Shown piece after piece: positions 8,656 to 15,697 of a stretch of DNA of 64,000 bases; position 1 is the stretch's first letter; each line of letters begins with the position of its first letter. Under the pieces are notes generated by a model. That model saw only the letters and a list, made by a program, of their open reading frames with translations, was not told the DNA's origin and did no database searches. A program made the translations under genes and the position numbers. The stretch is from Lacihabitans sp. LS3-19 (lineage in GTDB: Bacteria > Bacteroidota > Bacteroidia > Cytophagales > Spirosomataceae), in NCBI RefSeq assembly GCF_024343575.1, contig NZ_RJUA01000001.1, forward strand, positions 496,001-560,000, read 5' to 3'.

Positions 8656-10152
8656 ATGGAAATACACCCGTTATTGTCAAAACAAATCTCGAAGTATCTT
8701 GGAGATGATGCTTTAGACAATCCTCAGTTTCAAAAAATAATAAAAATTGTATCTGCCTCTTATGAATCATATGAAAGAGATAAAAAAATAACGGAACATG
8801 CTTTCGAAATAAGTGAGCAAGAATATCAAGATGTATTATTAGATCTAAAAAAAGAGAATGACTTAAAAAAAGAATCTATAGAAAAAGTAAAACAAACGTT
8901 AATTGTACTTGATGAAAATAACGCTTCAACTATTAAAGATTCTGACGATCTTTTTGAGATCATTGATCTTTTAAATAATCAAATAAGCGTAAAAAACGAG
9001 CTTGAACAAACTTTATTGAATGCAAAAGAAAACGCTGAAAAAGCCGCTAAAGCCAAGTCAGACTTCCTATCCGTTATGAGCCATGAGATACGTACGCCAT
9101 TAAACGCCATAATCGGAAATATTCATATTTTAAAACAAGAACATCATTTACCTCACCAAGAGGAATTTATTAATACGCTTCAAATTTCAGCTCAGAACCT
9201 TATTAATTTGATAAACGACATTCTTGATTTTAGTAAAATAGAAGATGGAAAAATTAAGCTAGATAAAAAACCATTTTCATTAAAAACCTTATTAAAAGAC
9301 ATTAGTTCAACGAATAAATTCAGAGCTGACGAACACCAAAATAAAATTAATGTAAATTTTGACCCTAATGTTCCAGATATGGTTTTAGGAGATTCTTTAA
9401 GGTTAGGTCAATTGCTTAACAATCTAGTCTCAAACGCTATAAAATTCACGACAAATGGAGAAATAAATGTAAATATTTCGGCAGTATCACAAAATTCAGA
9501 TAACTCATTTATAAAGTTTTCTGTTGAAGATACGGGTATCGGAATTGAAAAAGAAAACATTGAAAAAATATTCGAAAGATTCACCCAGGCGAATTCAAAT
9601 ATAACACGAGTTCATGGCGGTTCTGGCTTAGGTTTGACAATAATTAAAAAATTATTACAACTAATGAATAGCGAAATTTATGTTGAGAGTACTTTCAATA
9701 AAGGTTCCAAATTTTATTTTACCTTGTTATTTGATGTGGATAAAACTATTCAAATTGAAACCCCTAATAACGAACAAGAGGTACACGCTACACTAGAAGG
9801 GGTAAAAGTTTTATTAGTTGAAGATGTCAAGTTTAATGTGATAGTAGCAAAAAAGATGATGGAAAATTGGAAAATCATCATAGATCTAGCAGAAAACGGA
9901 CAAGTGGCAGTAGAAAAAATTAAAAACAACAAATACGATGTGGTTTTAATGGATCTCCAAATGCCTATAATGGATGGGATTACAGCGACCAAACATATAA
10001 GAGCAATAGGAAACAATACGCCTATTATTGCTCTAACTGCTTCTGTTTCAAATGACACCCAGACAGAAGTTTTTGCAAGCGGAATGAACGATTACTTAAC
10101 TAAGCCTTTTAACCCAAAAGATTTATTTGATGCCATAAAAAGAGCTATTTAA
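8656..10152 (+). CDS. Hybrid histidine kinase without own sensor domain (HisKA, HATPase, receiver)
   Basis: A 498-residue cytoplasmic kinase. The first 125 residues are charged and helical with coiled-coil character and show no PAS, GAF or membrane segment. HisKA has H143 in VMSHEIRTPLNAIIG. The HATPase has NNLVSNAIKF, DTGIGI and GGSGLGL boxes. The C-terminal receiver has D433 in VVLMDLQMP and the invariant Lys in TKPFNP. There is no HPt domain, unlike the first kinase, so its phosphate may need the HPt of the neighbour or an unseen one. It starts one base after the FIST gene stop, which suggests that FIST supplies its sensory input. It ends the operon, and its stop overlaps the convergent gene at 10149-10152. 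Confidence 0.92.
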   Translation: MEIHPLLSKQISKYLGDDALDNPQFQKIIKIVSASYESYERDKKITEHAFEISEQEYQDVLLDLKKENDLKKESIEKVKQTLIVLDENNASTIKDSDDLFEIIDLLNNQISVKNELEQTLLNAKENAEKAAKAKSDFLSVMSHEIRTPLNAIIGNIHILKQEHHLPHQEEFINTLQISAQNLINLINDILDFSKIEDGKIKLDKKPFSLKTLLKDISSTNKFRADEHQNKINVNFDPNVPDMVLGDSLRLGQLLNNLVSNAIKFTTNGEINVNISAVSQNSDNSFIKFSVEDTGIGIEKENIEKIFERFTQANSNITRVHGGSGLGLTIIKKLLQLMNSEIYVESTFNKGSKFYFTLLFDVDKTIQIETPNNEQEVHATLEGVKVLLVEDVKFNVIVAKKMMENWKIIIDLAENGQVAVEKIKNNKYDVVLMDLQMPIMDGITATKHIRAIGNNTPIIALTASVSNDTQTEVFASGMNDYLTKPFNPKDLFDAIKRAI

Positions 10153-10490
10153 TTTACTTCCTCTAAAATAGACTCTCCTTCTGAGCAATCACCCGAAGTC
10201 CACTGCCATTTTTCGTGCAGTCTGATTTTGCCATTTGGCAATATCTCTGGCATAGATTTACAAATACCCGTCATTATTTCACCTTCGATATTGATATGAT
10301 GATACCGCATGTCAATATTCCCAAGCTCATCAACAATGCCTATCAAATGCCCAGCAATAATTTTTCCTCCTGAGTATTCAGAAGTAAGGGTATTTCTATT
10401 TTGAAAATATTCAAAAATGGTTTCAGATGAAGTATCACCGTTTTCGGTGTTTGTAACTGGTTTAAATTTTTTCTGGTTGTAATCAATCAT
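10149..10490 (-). CDS. Conserved small Bacteroidota protein, function unknown
   Basis: A 113-residue soluble protein. Its features are paired glycines and strand-like segments (NTENGDTSSETIFEYF, EYSGGKIIAGHLIG, NIDMRYHHIN, LPNGKIRLHEKWQWTSGD). They suggest a small beta-rich fold in which repeated strands display polar residues. From memory, close relatives in this phylum are often labelled n-acetylglutamate synthase, but nothing visible supports an acetyltransferase fold (no acetyl-CoA loop), so I do not adopt that name. It is convergent with the second hybrid kinase and the two stop codons overlap by four bases. It stands alone on its strand. Confidence 0.75.
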   Translation of the reverse strand: MIDYNQKKFKPVTNTENGDTSSETIFEYFQNRNTLTSEYSGGKIIAGHLIGIVDELGNIDMRYHHINIEGEIMTGICKSMPEILPNGKIRLHEKWQWTSGDCSEGESILEEVN

Positions 10491-10995
10491 GCTAGTATTA
10501 TTTCTGCCAATTTAAATTCGTTTTTCTGTAGATTTAAATGTAGGTATTTTTCCAAATATTCCTTTATTATTCCAAGTTAAGGGAAAATGTTGGGGACTGG
10601 AGTATTTTTTTCAAAGTTTAAATTTGAGTTTGCATAATTGGTTCATTTTTTAGCTATCCATAATTTTCTTTTAAGTTAGATTTGTTTTTTTGTTTCCTTC
10701 ACTTATCATTGAAATACACTAAGCCAAGGGAGTGTAAAGATTATAAATTGTATTATTAGCTCTAGAGTACTAAGGTTCAGAATTAGCATTGTTTTGGGTT
10801 AAAGACAATGTTAAATAAAGGAGGAATAGTGTTTTTTTTGAATTCAATCTGCTATTAATTATTCCAATAGATGATTACTATGCATTTTTTTGTCGCCGTT
10901 AAATAAGTATTATATAGATTTCTAAAATGTTATTCAATGGTATTGGTATGAATATAAAATTCTAAAATTCAATATATTATATATTATTTTTCTAA
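10491..10995. other. AT-rich intergenic region with no recognisable gene
   Basis: About 500 bases between the start of the small conserved protein and the first FNR-like box. It is very AT-rich, and both strands are broken by frequent stops. No tRNA, hairpin terminator or gene-sized frame was found on reading it. It must hold the promoter of the leftward 113-residue gene, but no clear TAnnTTTG box is visible for it. Confidence 0.5.
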
Positions 10996-11009
10996 TTGAT
11001 TTATGTCAA
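10996..11009. promoter_or_regulatory. FNR/CRP-like half-perfect box
   Basis: TTGATTTATGTCAA matches the TTGATnnnnATCAA consensus of FNR-type regulators except for one base in the right arm. Its centre (11002.5) lies about 61 bases upstream of the start expected from the TAGTTTTG box at 11051-11058, the distance used by class I activator sites. The binding protein is not encoded in the window. Confidence 0.45.
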
Positions 11010-11050
11010 TTTTGATTATTTCTAAATATTATTTTTTGGAATAAATGCTT

Positions 11051-11058
11051 TAGTTTTG
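11051..11058 (+). promoter_or_regulatory. Bacteroidota -7 promoter element (TAGTTTTG)
   Basis: TAGTTTTG matches the TAnnTTTG -7 consensus. No TTG lies at the normal 17-23 base distance upstream, as expected for an activator-dependent promoter, and the weaker FNR-like box lies where a class I activator would bind. It would drive the short genes that follow. Confidence 0.45.
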
Positions 11059-11061
11059 CAA

Positions 11062-11075
11062 TTGATTTAAATCAA
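11062..11075. promoter_or_regulatory. Perfect FNR-type palindrome
   Basis: TTGATTTAAATCAA is a perfect match to TTGATnnnnATCAA and is part of an 18-base perfect palindrome (11060-11077). The same 14 bases recur at 37644-37657 upstream of the esterase gene. It overlaps the expected start of transcription from the 11051 box, so it could repress that promoter. Alternatively it could activate another promoter starting near 11110. Confidence 0.6.
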
Positions 11076-11118
11076 TTCACGTATATTTAAATACGAGAAA
11101 TTTAAAACCAAAAAGTAA

Positions 11119-11244
11119 ATGAAAAGTTCGATTGCAAAAGTATTATTCGAAAAGTTGACATTTTTAAATAATGTTATATTTCCGTTTCATTTTTCTTTTG
11201 CTATTCCTGCTAAAACTTCAAAACATGTATTTTTTCTTTCCTAA
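11119..11244 (+). CDS. Possible 41-residue peptide
   Basis: An ATG-started frame of 41 codons just downstream of the FNR-type palindrome, with an A-rich ribosome-binding region (AAAACCAAAAAGTAA). The peptide is basic at the start and hydrophobic and Phe-rich in the middle. There is no recognised family. It could be a real small gene, a leader peptide for the gene at 11257, or chance. Confidence 0.3.
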   Translation: MKSSIAKVLFEKLTFLNNVIFPFHFSFAIPAKTSKHVFFLS

Positions 11245-11256
11245 TAATATTTTAAA

Positions 11257-11451
11257 ATGAAAAACATTAAATCTTTAATCCTTATCGCTTTTATTATGAT
11301 ACCTATCTCTGGTATTTCGAAACCCATCTTTAAAAAATGTCATAAAAATAAAACTGTAAAAACTTCTCGTAGAAATATGATGGATATCGAATTTGGAACT
11401 TTTAGATATGAAAGTCCTGTGGTAGCGAAGAAAAGTGTTTTTATTGGTTAA
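11257..11451 (+). CDS. Small secreted peptide precursor, unknown function
   Basis: A 64-residue frame beginning MKNIKSLILIAFIMIP, which reads as a signal peptide, followed by a very basic stretch with KKCHKNKTVK and SRR. The mature part would be about 43 residues with one Cys. It is 12 bases after the 41-residue frame and in the same presumed FNR-controlled transcript. No family is recognised. The signal-peptide-like start and ATG support a real gene, but short AT-rich frames arise by chance. Confidence 0.45.
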   Translation: MKNIKSLILIAFIMIPISGISKPIFKKCHKNKTVKTSRRNMMDIEFGTFRYESPVVAKKSVFIG

Positions 11452-11524
11452 AACGTTGATATTGTACATTTTTAGTTTAAAACATTCTTAATTTTGGCTT
11501 AACATTTAGATAATATTCAACTTC

Positions 11525-11532
11525 TATTTTTG
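11525..11532 (+). promoter_or_regulatory. -7 promoter element (TATTTTTG) for the small membrane peptide
   Basis: TATTTTTG matches TAnnTTTG and lies 15 bases before the ATG at 11548. The nearest upstream TTTG (11493-11496) is 28 bases away, beyond the usual 17-23, so the -33 element is weak or missing. Confidence 0.4.
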
Positions 11533-11547
11533 TAAAAAAAAGCAAAA

Positions 11548-11658
11548 ATGGATTTTTTAAAAATTAAAGATCTTCTAAATTTTATACGTAGTTGGGGATT
11601 TTTGTTGGGCTTTTTGTTTTTATTGATTTACTATTATTCACAAACTTTTCCGCAATAA
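11548..11658 (+). CDS. 36-residue single-pass membrane peptide
   Basis: ATG-started frame of 36 codons preceded by an A-rich ribosome-binding tract (AAAAAAAAGCAAAA). The peptide has a short amphipathic head (MDFLKIKDLLNFIRSWG), then one hydrophobic helix with LLGFLFLLIYYY, then a short polar tail. A -7 box precedes it and the cysteine desulfurase promoter follows at once. No known family. The helix, clean start signals and independent promoter favour a real small membrane protein. Confidence 0.45.
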   Translation: MDFLKIKDLLNFIRSWGFLLGFLFLLIYYYSQTFPQ

Positions 11659-11689
11659 TTGGTGCTCTAATCCGAAAAGCATAAATTTG
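11659..11689 (+). promoter_or_regulatory. Promoter of the cysteine desulfurase gene
   Basis: TTG at 11659-11661, 20-base spacer, TAAATTTG at 11682-11689: an excellent match to the Bacteroidota vegetative promoter. Transcription should start near 11695, giving a leader of about 10 bases before the ATG at 11705. Confidence 0.7.
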
Positions 11690-11704
11690 GTTTACTAACC
11701 AAAA

Positions 11705-12829
11705 ATGTCTTTGAAAAAACTTCCGATTTATCTTGATCATGCGGCCACTACGCCTGTTTCTCCTGAGGTTTTGGAGGCTATGCTCCCATATTTTACCGAA
11801 AATTATGGAAATCCTTCTAGTCGACATCATGCTTACGGTTGGTTTGCTGAGGAGGCTTTTGATACTGCAGTTGAGCAGATTTCTAAGGCTTTTAAATGCA
11901 AAAAAAATGAAGTCGTATTTACGAGTGGGGCTACTGAATCTATAAATCTAGCCTTAAAAGGTTTTTTTGAATATCAGCCTGAAACAAGATTTATTAGTTA
12001 CAACACGGAGCATAAGGCCACACTCGAAGTTGCTGAAACTCTCAAAAGCAAAGGTAGTCAAGTAACTATTTTAGGTGTAAAACCAAATGGAGATTTGGAT
12101 TTGGAAGTTTTGGAAAATGAACTAAAAAAAGGCTTTAGTTTACTTTCATTAATGTATGCAAATAACGAAACGGGGCTCATTCATCCTATGGCCGAAATTA
12201 TTAAACTCAAAGAAAAGTACGATTTTTTGTTACATATTGATGTCACGCAAGCTGTTGGAAAACTAGACATAGATTTTCGAGGGATAGATATGCTCAGTTA
12301 TTCAGCTCATAAAATATACGGTCCAAAAGGCGTTGGGGGTTTGTTAGTGAAGGAAGGCTTAAAACTCTCGCCGCAGATAGTAGGAGGGGGCCAACAAAGG
12401 AGTCTACGGAGTGGTACATTGAATATCCCAGGAATCGTTGGTATTGGACTTGCCACTAAATTGGCCCAGCAAAATATCGAAAAATATAATCACCATTGCG
12501 GCAGTGTTAAATCAAAATTTGAAAGTGTAATAAAAGAGATATTTCCCGAATCTATTATAAATGCTGCTGATTCTTCTCGGGTTTCGAATATCTCGAATGT
12601 TTGTTTTACTGGATACGATGGAGAAGATTTGATGCTTAAGTTGCATAATATTGCTGTTTCTAACGGTTCGGCGTGTAACTCTGCTACTACTTTTCCTTCT
12701 CATGTGTTGACAGCAATGGGACTAAGTTCATCAGATGCTTTTGCGAGTTTACGGTTTAGTTTTGGTTGGGGAAATACTATGGAGCAACTAGATGAAGTTT
12801 TGGATTGGATGAAGGAGGTAATTGGGTAG
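11705..12829 (+). CDS. Cysteine desulfurase (NifS/IscS family)
   Basis: A 374-residue PLP enzyme that takes sulfur from cysteine, giving alanine and an enzyme persulfide for Fe-S clusters or thio-cofactors. The opening IYLDHAATTPVSPEV is diagnostic. The PLP-binding lysine is K203 in SAHKIYGPKG. The persulfide-forming cysteine is C324 in SNGSACNS, in the long-loop (group I, IscS/NifS-like) form. GNPSSRHHAYG and SGATESINLALKG are also present. It has its own promoter and no isc or suf genes beside it, so it is probably a stand-alone enzyme. The convergent YoeB gene ends one base beyond its stop. Confidence 0.93.
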   Translation: MSLKKLPIYLDHAATTPVSPEVLEAMLPYFTENYGNPSSRHHAYGWFAEEAFDTAVEQISKAFKCKKNEVVFTSGATESINLALKGFFEYQPETRFISYNTEHKATLEVAETLKSKGSQVTILGVKPNGDLDLEVLENELKKGFSLLSLMYANNETGLIHPMAEIIKLKEKYDFLLHIDVTQAVGKLDIDFRGIDMLSYSAHKIYGPKGVGGLLVKEGLKLSPQIVGGGQQRSLRSGTLNIPGIVGIGLATKLAQQNIEKYNHHCGSVKSKFESVIKEIFPESIINAADSSRVSNISNVCFTGYDGEDLMLKLHNIAVSNGSACNSATTFPSHVLTAMGLSSSDAFASLRFSFGWGNTMEQLDEVLDWMKEVIG

Positions 12830-12830
12830 T

Positions 12831-13091
12831 TTATATGTAATGACCTTTAATTGAATGAATTATTATTTCTTCAGATTTTACTTCATAAATGATTCTGTGT
12901 TCGTCATCAATTCGTCTTGACCAAAAGCCAGACAAAGTGTTTTTTAGTGGTTCGGGTTTTCCTATTCCTTCAAATGGCGTTCTTCTTATTTCTTGAATTA
13001 ATCTTACAATTCTCTTCTGAATCTGCTTATTTTCTATTCCCCAATTATTAAATTCCTCAAATGATTCTCCCAGAAATTTAATACTTCTCAT
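12831..13091 (-). CDS. yoeB: YoeB-type mRNA-cleaving toxin
   Basis: An 86-residue toxin of the YoeB/Txe branch of the RelE superfamily, which cleaves mRNA on the ribosome. The family signature is nearly complete: IQEIRRTPFEGIGKPEPLK, SGFWSRRIDDEHRIIY and the terminal KGHY, which contains the C-terminal catalytic His-Tyr pair. Its ATG overlaps the antitoxin stop by four bases (ATGA), the classic coupling for this system. It lies between the cysteine desulfurase and an alpha-glucosidase gene, neither related to it. Confidence 0.93.
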   Translation of the reverse strand: MRSIKFLGESFEEFNNWGIENKQIQKRIVRLIQEIRRTPFEGIGKPEPLKNTLSGFWSRRIDDEHRIIYEVKSEEIIIHSIKGHYI

Positions 13092-13342
13092 GACTTAGTC
13101 TTCATATATTTTTCATAATCTACTTTTTCTTCGTTTAAAATTTTGTTGGCAAAATCATCAAACTCTTCGGAAGAAAACTCATAATATGTTTTTGAATCAT
13201 GGTTTTTTTTAATCAAATCATCAACACTCATTTCTTCTTTTACAGAAATTTCAATTTTTCTGTTTCCAAAAAAAGCTTTGATACTCTCGATTAATTTGTG
13301 GTCAATTTTATCTGCCTCTAGGTGATATATCAAAGTATTCAT
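13088..13342 (-). CDS. Antitoxin partner of YoeB
   Basis: About 84 residues. I place the start at the ATG complementary to 13340-13342. A longer frame would begin with TTG at 13372 but would include the -7 box at 13360-13367. The protein opens MNTLIYHLEADKIDHKLIESIKAFFG, with a strand-helix pattern, and has a very acidic C-terminal half (SSEEFDDFANKILNEEKVDYEKY) suited to wrapping the toxin. It does not show a clear YefM/Phd N-terminus, so it may be another antitoxin type that has replaced YefM. Position first in the operon with a four-base overlap is the main evidence. Confidence 0.75.
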   Translation of the reverse strand: MNTLIYHLEADKIDHKLIESIKAFFGNRKIEISVKEEMSVDDLIKKNHDSKTYYEFSSEEFDDFANKILNEEKVDYEKYMKTKS

Positions 13343-13359
13343 TCCAATTTTAGTTTTTT

Positions 13360-13367
13360 CAAAATTA
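13360..13367 (-). promoter_or_regulatory. -7 promoter element of the YoeB operon
   Basis: On the minus strand this reads TAATTTTG, a TAnnTTTG match about 18 bases before the antitoxin ATG. No TTG is found at the proper distance, as expected for a promoter that is repressed by its own antitoxin complex or is weak. Confidence 0.45.
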
Positions 13368-13408
13368 GTCAAATCTTATTAAGATGCTATATTTTAATGC
13401 TTTGAATT

Positions 13409-13437
13409 TTTGAATTTCCTAAAAATCCTTACTTTTG
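13409..13437 (+). promoter_or_regulatory. Promoter of the alpha-glucosidase gene
   Basis: TTTG at 13409-13412, 17-base spacer and TACTTTTG at 13430-13437. It lies inside the TTG-initiated extension of the next gene, so it excludes that longer start and fixes translation at the ATG at 13461. Confidence 0.65.
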
Positions 13438-13460
13438 TTTTATACAATACCTATGATATA

Positions 13461-15182
13461 ATGAAAAAATTCTTCTTGCCTATTTTAGGCCTATTTATGC
13501 TTTTTAGCAAATCTTCGTTTTCCCAGAAAAAACCCGAAACTGACAAAAAATGGTGGAAAGAAGCCGTTGTCTATCAGATTTACCCAAGGAGTTTCAAAGA
13601 CAGCAATGGCGACGGAATTGGTGACCTGAAAGGCATTATTTCAAAACTTGATTATCTCAAAAGTTTGGGCATCACGGCTGTTTGGATTAATCCGTTTTAT
13701 AGCTCGCCGAATGATGATAACGGCTACGACATCAGCGATTACCGTGGTATAATGAAGGAGTTTGGTACTAAGGAAGATTTTGATGTTTTGTTGAAAGGTC
13801 TTCACGACAGAAACATCAAAATGGTGATGGATTTGGTAGTAAACCATAGCAGTGATGAGCACGATTGGTTTAAGCAGAGTCGCAGTTCTCGCACGAGTCC
13901 TTATCGCGATTATTACCACTGGTGGCCTGCCGAAAACGGAAAACCACCTTACAGATACAGCCTTTTTGACATCAATCATGATGCTTGGAAGTATGACTCA
14001 ACTACAAATGCTTATTATCTGCATTATTTTTCTACCAAGCAACCCGACTTGAATTGGGAAAATCCAAAACTTCGCCAAGAGATATATGATGTGATGAAGT
14101 TTTGGGCAGAAAAAGGTATTGACGGTTTTAGATTAGATGCTTTTCAGTTTGCTTCAAAGGATACCACTTTCCCTGTTTGGCCAGATGGCTACGAGAAAGA
14201 TTTTATAAAATACATAGCCATGGGTCCGCACTTGCACCAATATTTAAAAGAAATGAACGAGCAGGTTTTTAGCAAATACAATGTGATGAGTGTAGCTGAA
14301 GGTGCCGGTAACACTATGGAAGATGCTCATAATCTGGTGGATGCAGACAGAAAAGAGCTCAATATGGCTTATGCATTTGAAGGTGTGGACATTGCTAAAC
14401 CTAATGGTTACTCACTTTTGCATTTTAAAAATGTTTTCACAAAATGGGACTCGGCGTTTGCCAATAATGGCTGGCTTTCGATATTTTTAGCCAATCACGA
14501 CCAAGCTCGTATGGTTACCAGATTCGGAAATGATAGCCCTGCCTTTAGAGATGTTTCTTCAAAAATGTTGACTACGTTTATTATGACTATGCGTGGCACG
14601 CCGTATTATTACAATGGTGATGAATTGGCGATGACCAACATTAGATTTGATAATGTGGAAGACTATAAAGATATGCCACTTAAAAACGAATATGTTTATC
14701 TCCAAAAAACAGGGGGAGATTTGAAGAAATTTCTTGAAGAGCAAAAAATATCTAGCCGTGATAATGGAAGAACGCCTTTTCAATGGAATTCTTCTGTAAA
14801 TGCGGGATTTTCTATGGGAGAACCATGGCTAAAAGTAAACCCGAATTTTGCTAATATTAATGCAGCTGCACAAGAAAAAGACGCCAATTCACCATTGAAT
14901 TATTTTAGAAAAGTAGTGGCTTTTAGGAAGAACAATCCTGTTTTGGTTTATGGGAAATATACGCTTTTAGACAAAGCCAACCCTGATGTATATGCCTATA
15001 CAAGAGAAATGGATGGCAAAAAACTATTGATTGTCTTGAATTTTTCTAAAAACGATGCAAGCACAAAACTTGATTTGAAATTGGGCAAGTTATTATTAAA
15101 TAACTACCCTTCATCGACTTCGGTTAAGTCTGACAAAATAATTCTAAGACCTTATGAGGCAAGAATTTATGAAGTGAAGTGA
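13461..15182 (+). CDS. Exported GH13 alpha-glucosidase / oligo-glucosidase
   Basis: A 573-residue glycoside hydrolase family 13 enzyme with a signal peptide (MKKFFLPILGLFMLFSKSSFSQ). It opens WWKEAVVYQIYPRSFKDSNGDGIGDL, typical of the alpha-glucosidase/oligo-1,6-glucosidase branch. Catalytic residues are nucleophile D226 in GFRLDAF, acid/base E280 in VAEGAG and transition-state stabiliser D347 in ANHDQ. The residue after the nucleophile is Ala, which in this branch usually goes with alpha-1,4 rather than alpha-1,6 bonds. It acts in the periplasm or outside on maltodextrins. It has its own promoter; no Sus genes adjoin it. Confidence 0.92.
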   Translation: MKKFFLPILGLFMLFSKSSFSQKKPETDKKWWKEAVVYQIYPRSFKDSNGDGIGDLKGIISKLDYLKSLGITAVWINPFYSSPNDDNGYDISDYRGIMKEFGTKEDFDVLLKGLHDRNIKMVMDLVVNHSSDEHDWFKQSRSSRTSPYRDYYHWWPAENGKPPYRYSLFDINHDAWKYDSTTNAYYLHYFSTKQPDLNWENPKLRQEIYDVMKFWAEKGIDGFRLDAFQFASKDTTFPVWPDGYEKDFIKYIAMGPHLHQYLKEMNEQVFSKYNVMSVAEGAGNTMEDAHNLVDADRKELNMAYAFEGVDIAKPNGYSLLHFKNVFTKWDSAFANNGWLSIFLANHDQARMVTRFGNDSPAFRDVSSKMLTTFIMTMRGTPYYYNGDELAMTNIRFDNVEDYKDMPLKNEYVYLQKTGGDLKKFLEEQKISSRDNGRTPFQWNSSVNAGFSMGEPWLKVNPNFANINAAAQEKDANSPLNYFRKVVAFRKNNPVLVYGKYTLLDKANPDVYAYTREMDGKKLLIVLNFSKNDASTKLDLKLGKLLLNNYPSSTSVKSDKIILRPYEARIYEVK

Positions 15183-15209
15183 TTTTGAATGTGAAAAGAA
15201 ATGCTAATC

Positions 15210-15543
15210 TTATTTGGTATTTCTTTTCATTTTAATAAACTTCTGATTTTCGGGTCTGAAAAACCCTAAATCTTGGTCTTGAAGTATTTTTTCAGTGTAT
15301 AGTTGAATAATTTTGAATTCTAGATCATCGTTTCTTACGCCATCATATCGCCAAGTGATAAGTTTATCTAAGTCTTTTTCTTCCTGAAAAATAGCATAAT
15401 AGCTTTCTCTCGAATCAGTTTTTCTATATTTCCAGCCTTCTATTATTTTGTCAAATTTTTGAAGACCTATCGCAAAACGCTATCTCAACTGCCTTTTTGA
15501 GCAATTCTCTGGCTTTCGCCCTTTCTGATTTTGAAAATTCCAT
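15210..15543 (-). pseudogene. Small hypothetical gene broken by a one-base frameshift
   Basis: On the minus strand a frame begins with ATG (complement 15541-15543) and encodes MEFSKSERAKARELLKKAVEIAF before running into a stop. Removing one base from the A4 run at 15474-15477 joins it to a second open stretch (AIGLQKFDKIIEGWKYRKTD, and so on) ending at TAA 15210-15212, for about 110 residues in all. Both halves have protein-like, charged-helical composition, so this was one gene. It could be a recent pseudogene or a homopolymer sequencing error. Function not recognised. Confidence 0.7.
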
Positions 15544-15647
15544 TAGTGGTTGAAGGTTTAAAGGACTAAAATAATCATGAAATTTGTTTTTCTATATTTT
15601 CAAATTCTATTTTAACTGAATTGTTTGTTAAATTCGTTTCGATTGCA

Positions 15648-15676
15648 TTTGGAATTGAATTAAATCCTTATTTTTG
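15648..15676 (+). promoter_or_regulatory. Promoter of the outer-membrane three-gene set
   Basis: TTTG at 15648-15651, 17-base spacer and TATTTTTG at 15669-15676. The -7 box overlaps a possible TTG start at 15674, so translation must begin downstream, at the ATG at 15698. Confidence 0.6.
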
Positions 15677-15697
15677 AATTCAACCTTGTCTTACTTT

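Noticed and set aside
10149-10490. Naming the small protein n-acetylglutamate synthase
   Set aside because: This label circulates for relatives, but no acetyltransferase motif is visible in the 113 residues.
11733-11945. A second frame inside the cysteine desulfurase gene
   Set aside because: Leu-rich out-of-frame shadow of a gene with all PLP-enzyme motifs.
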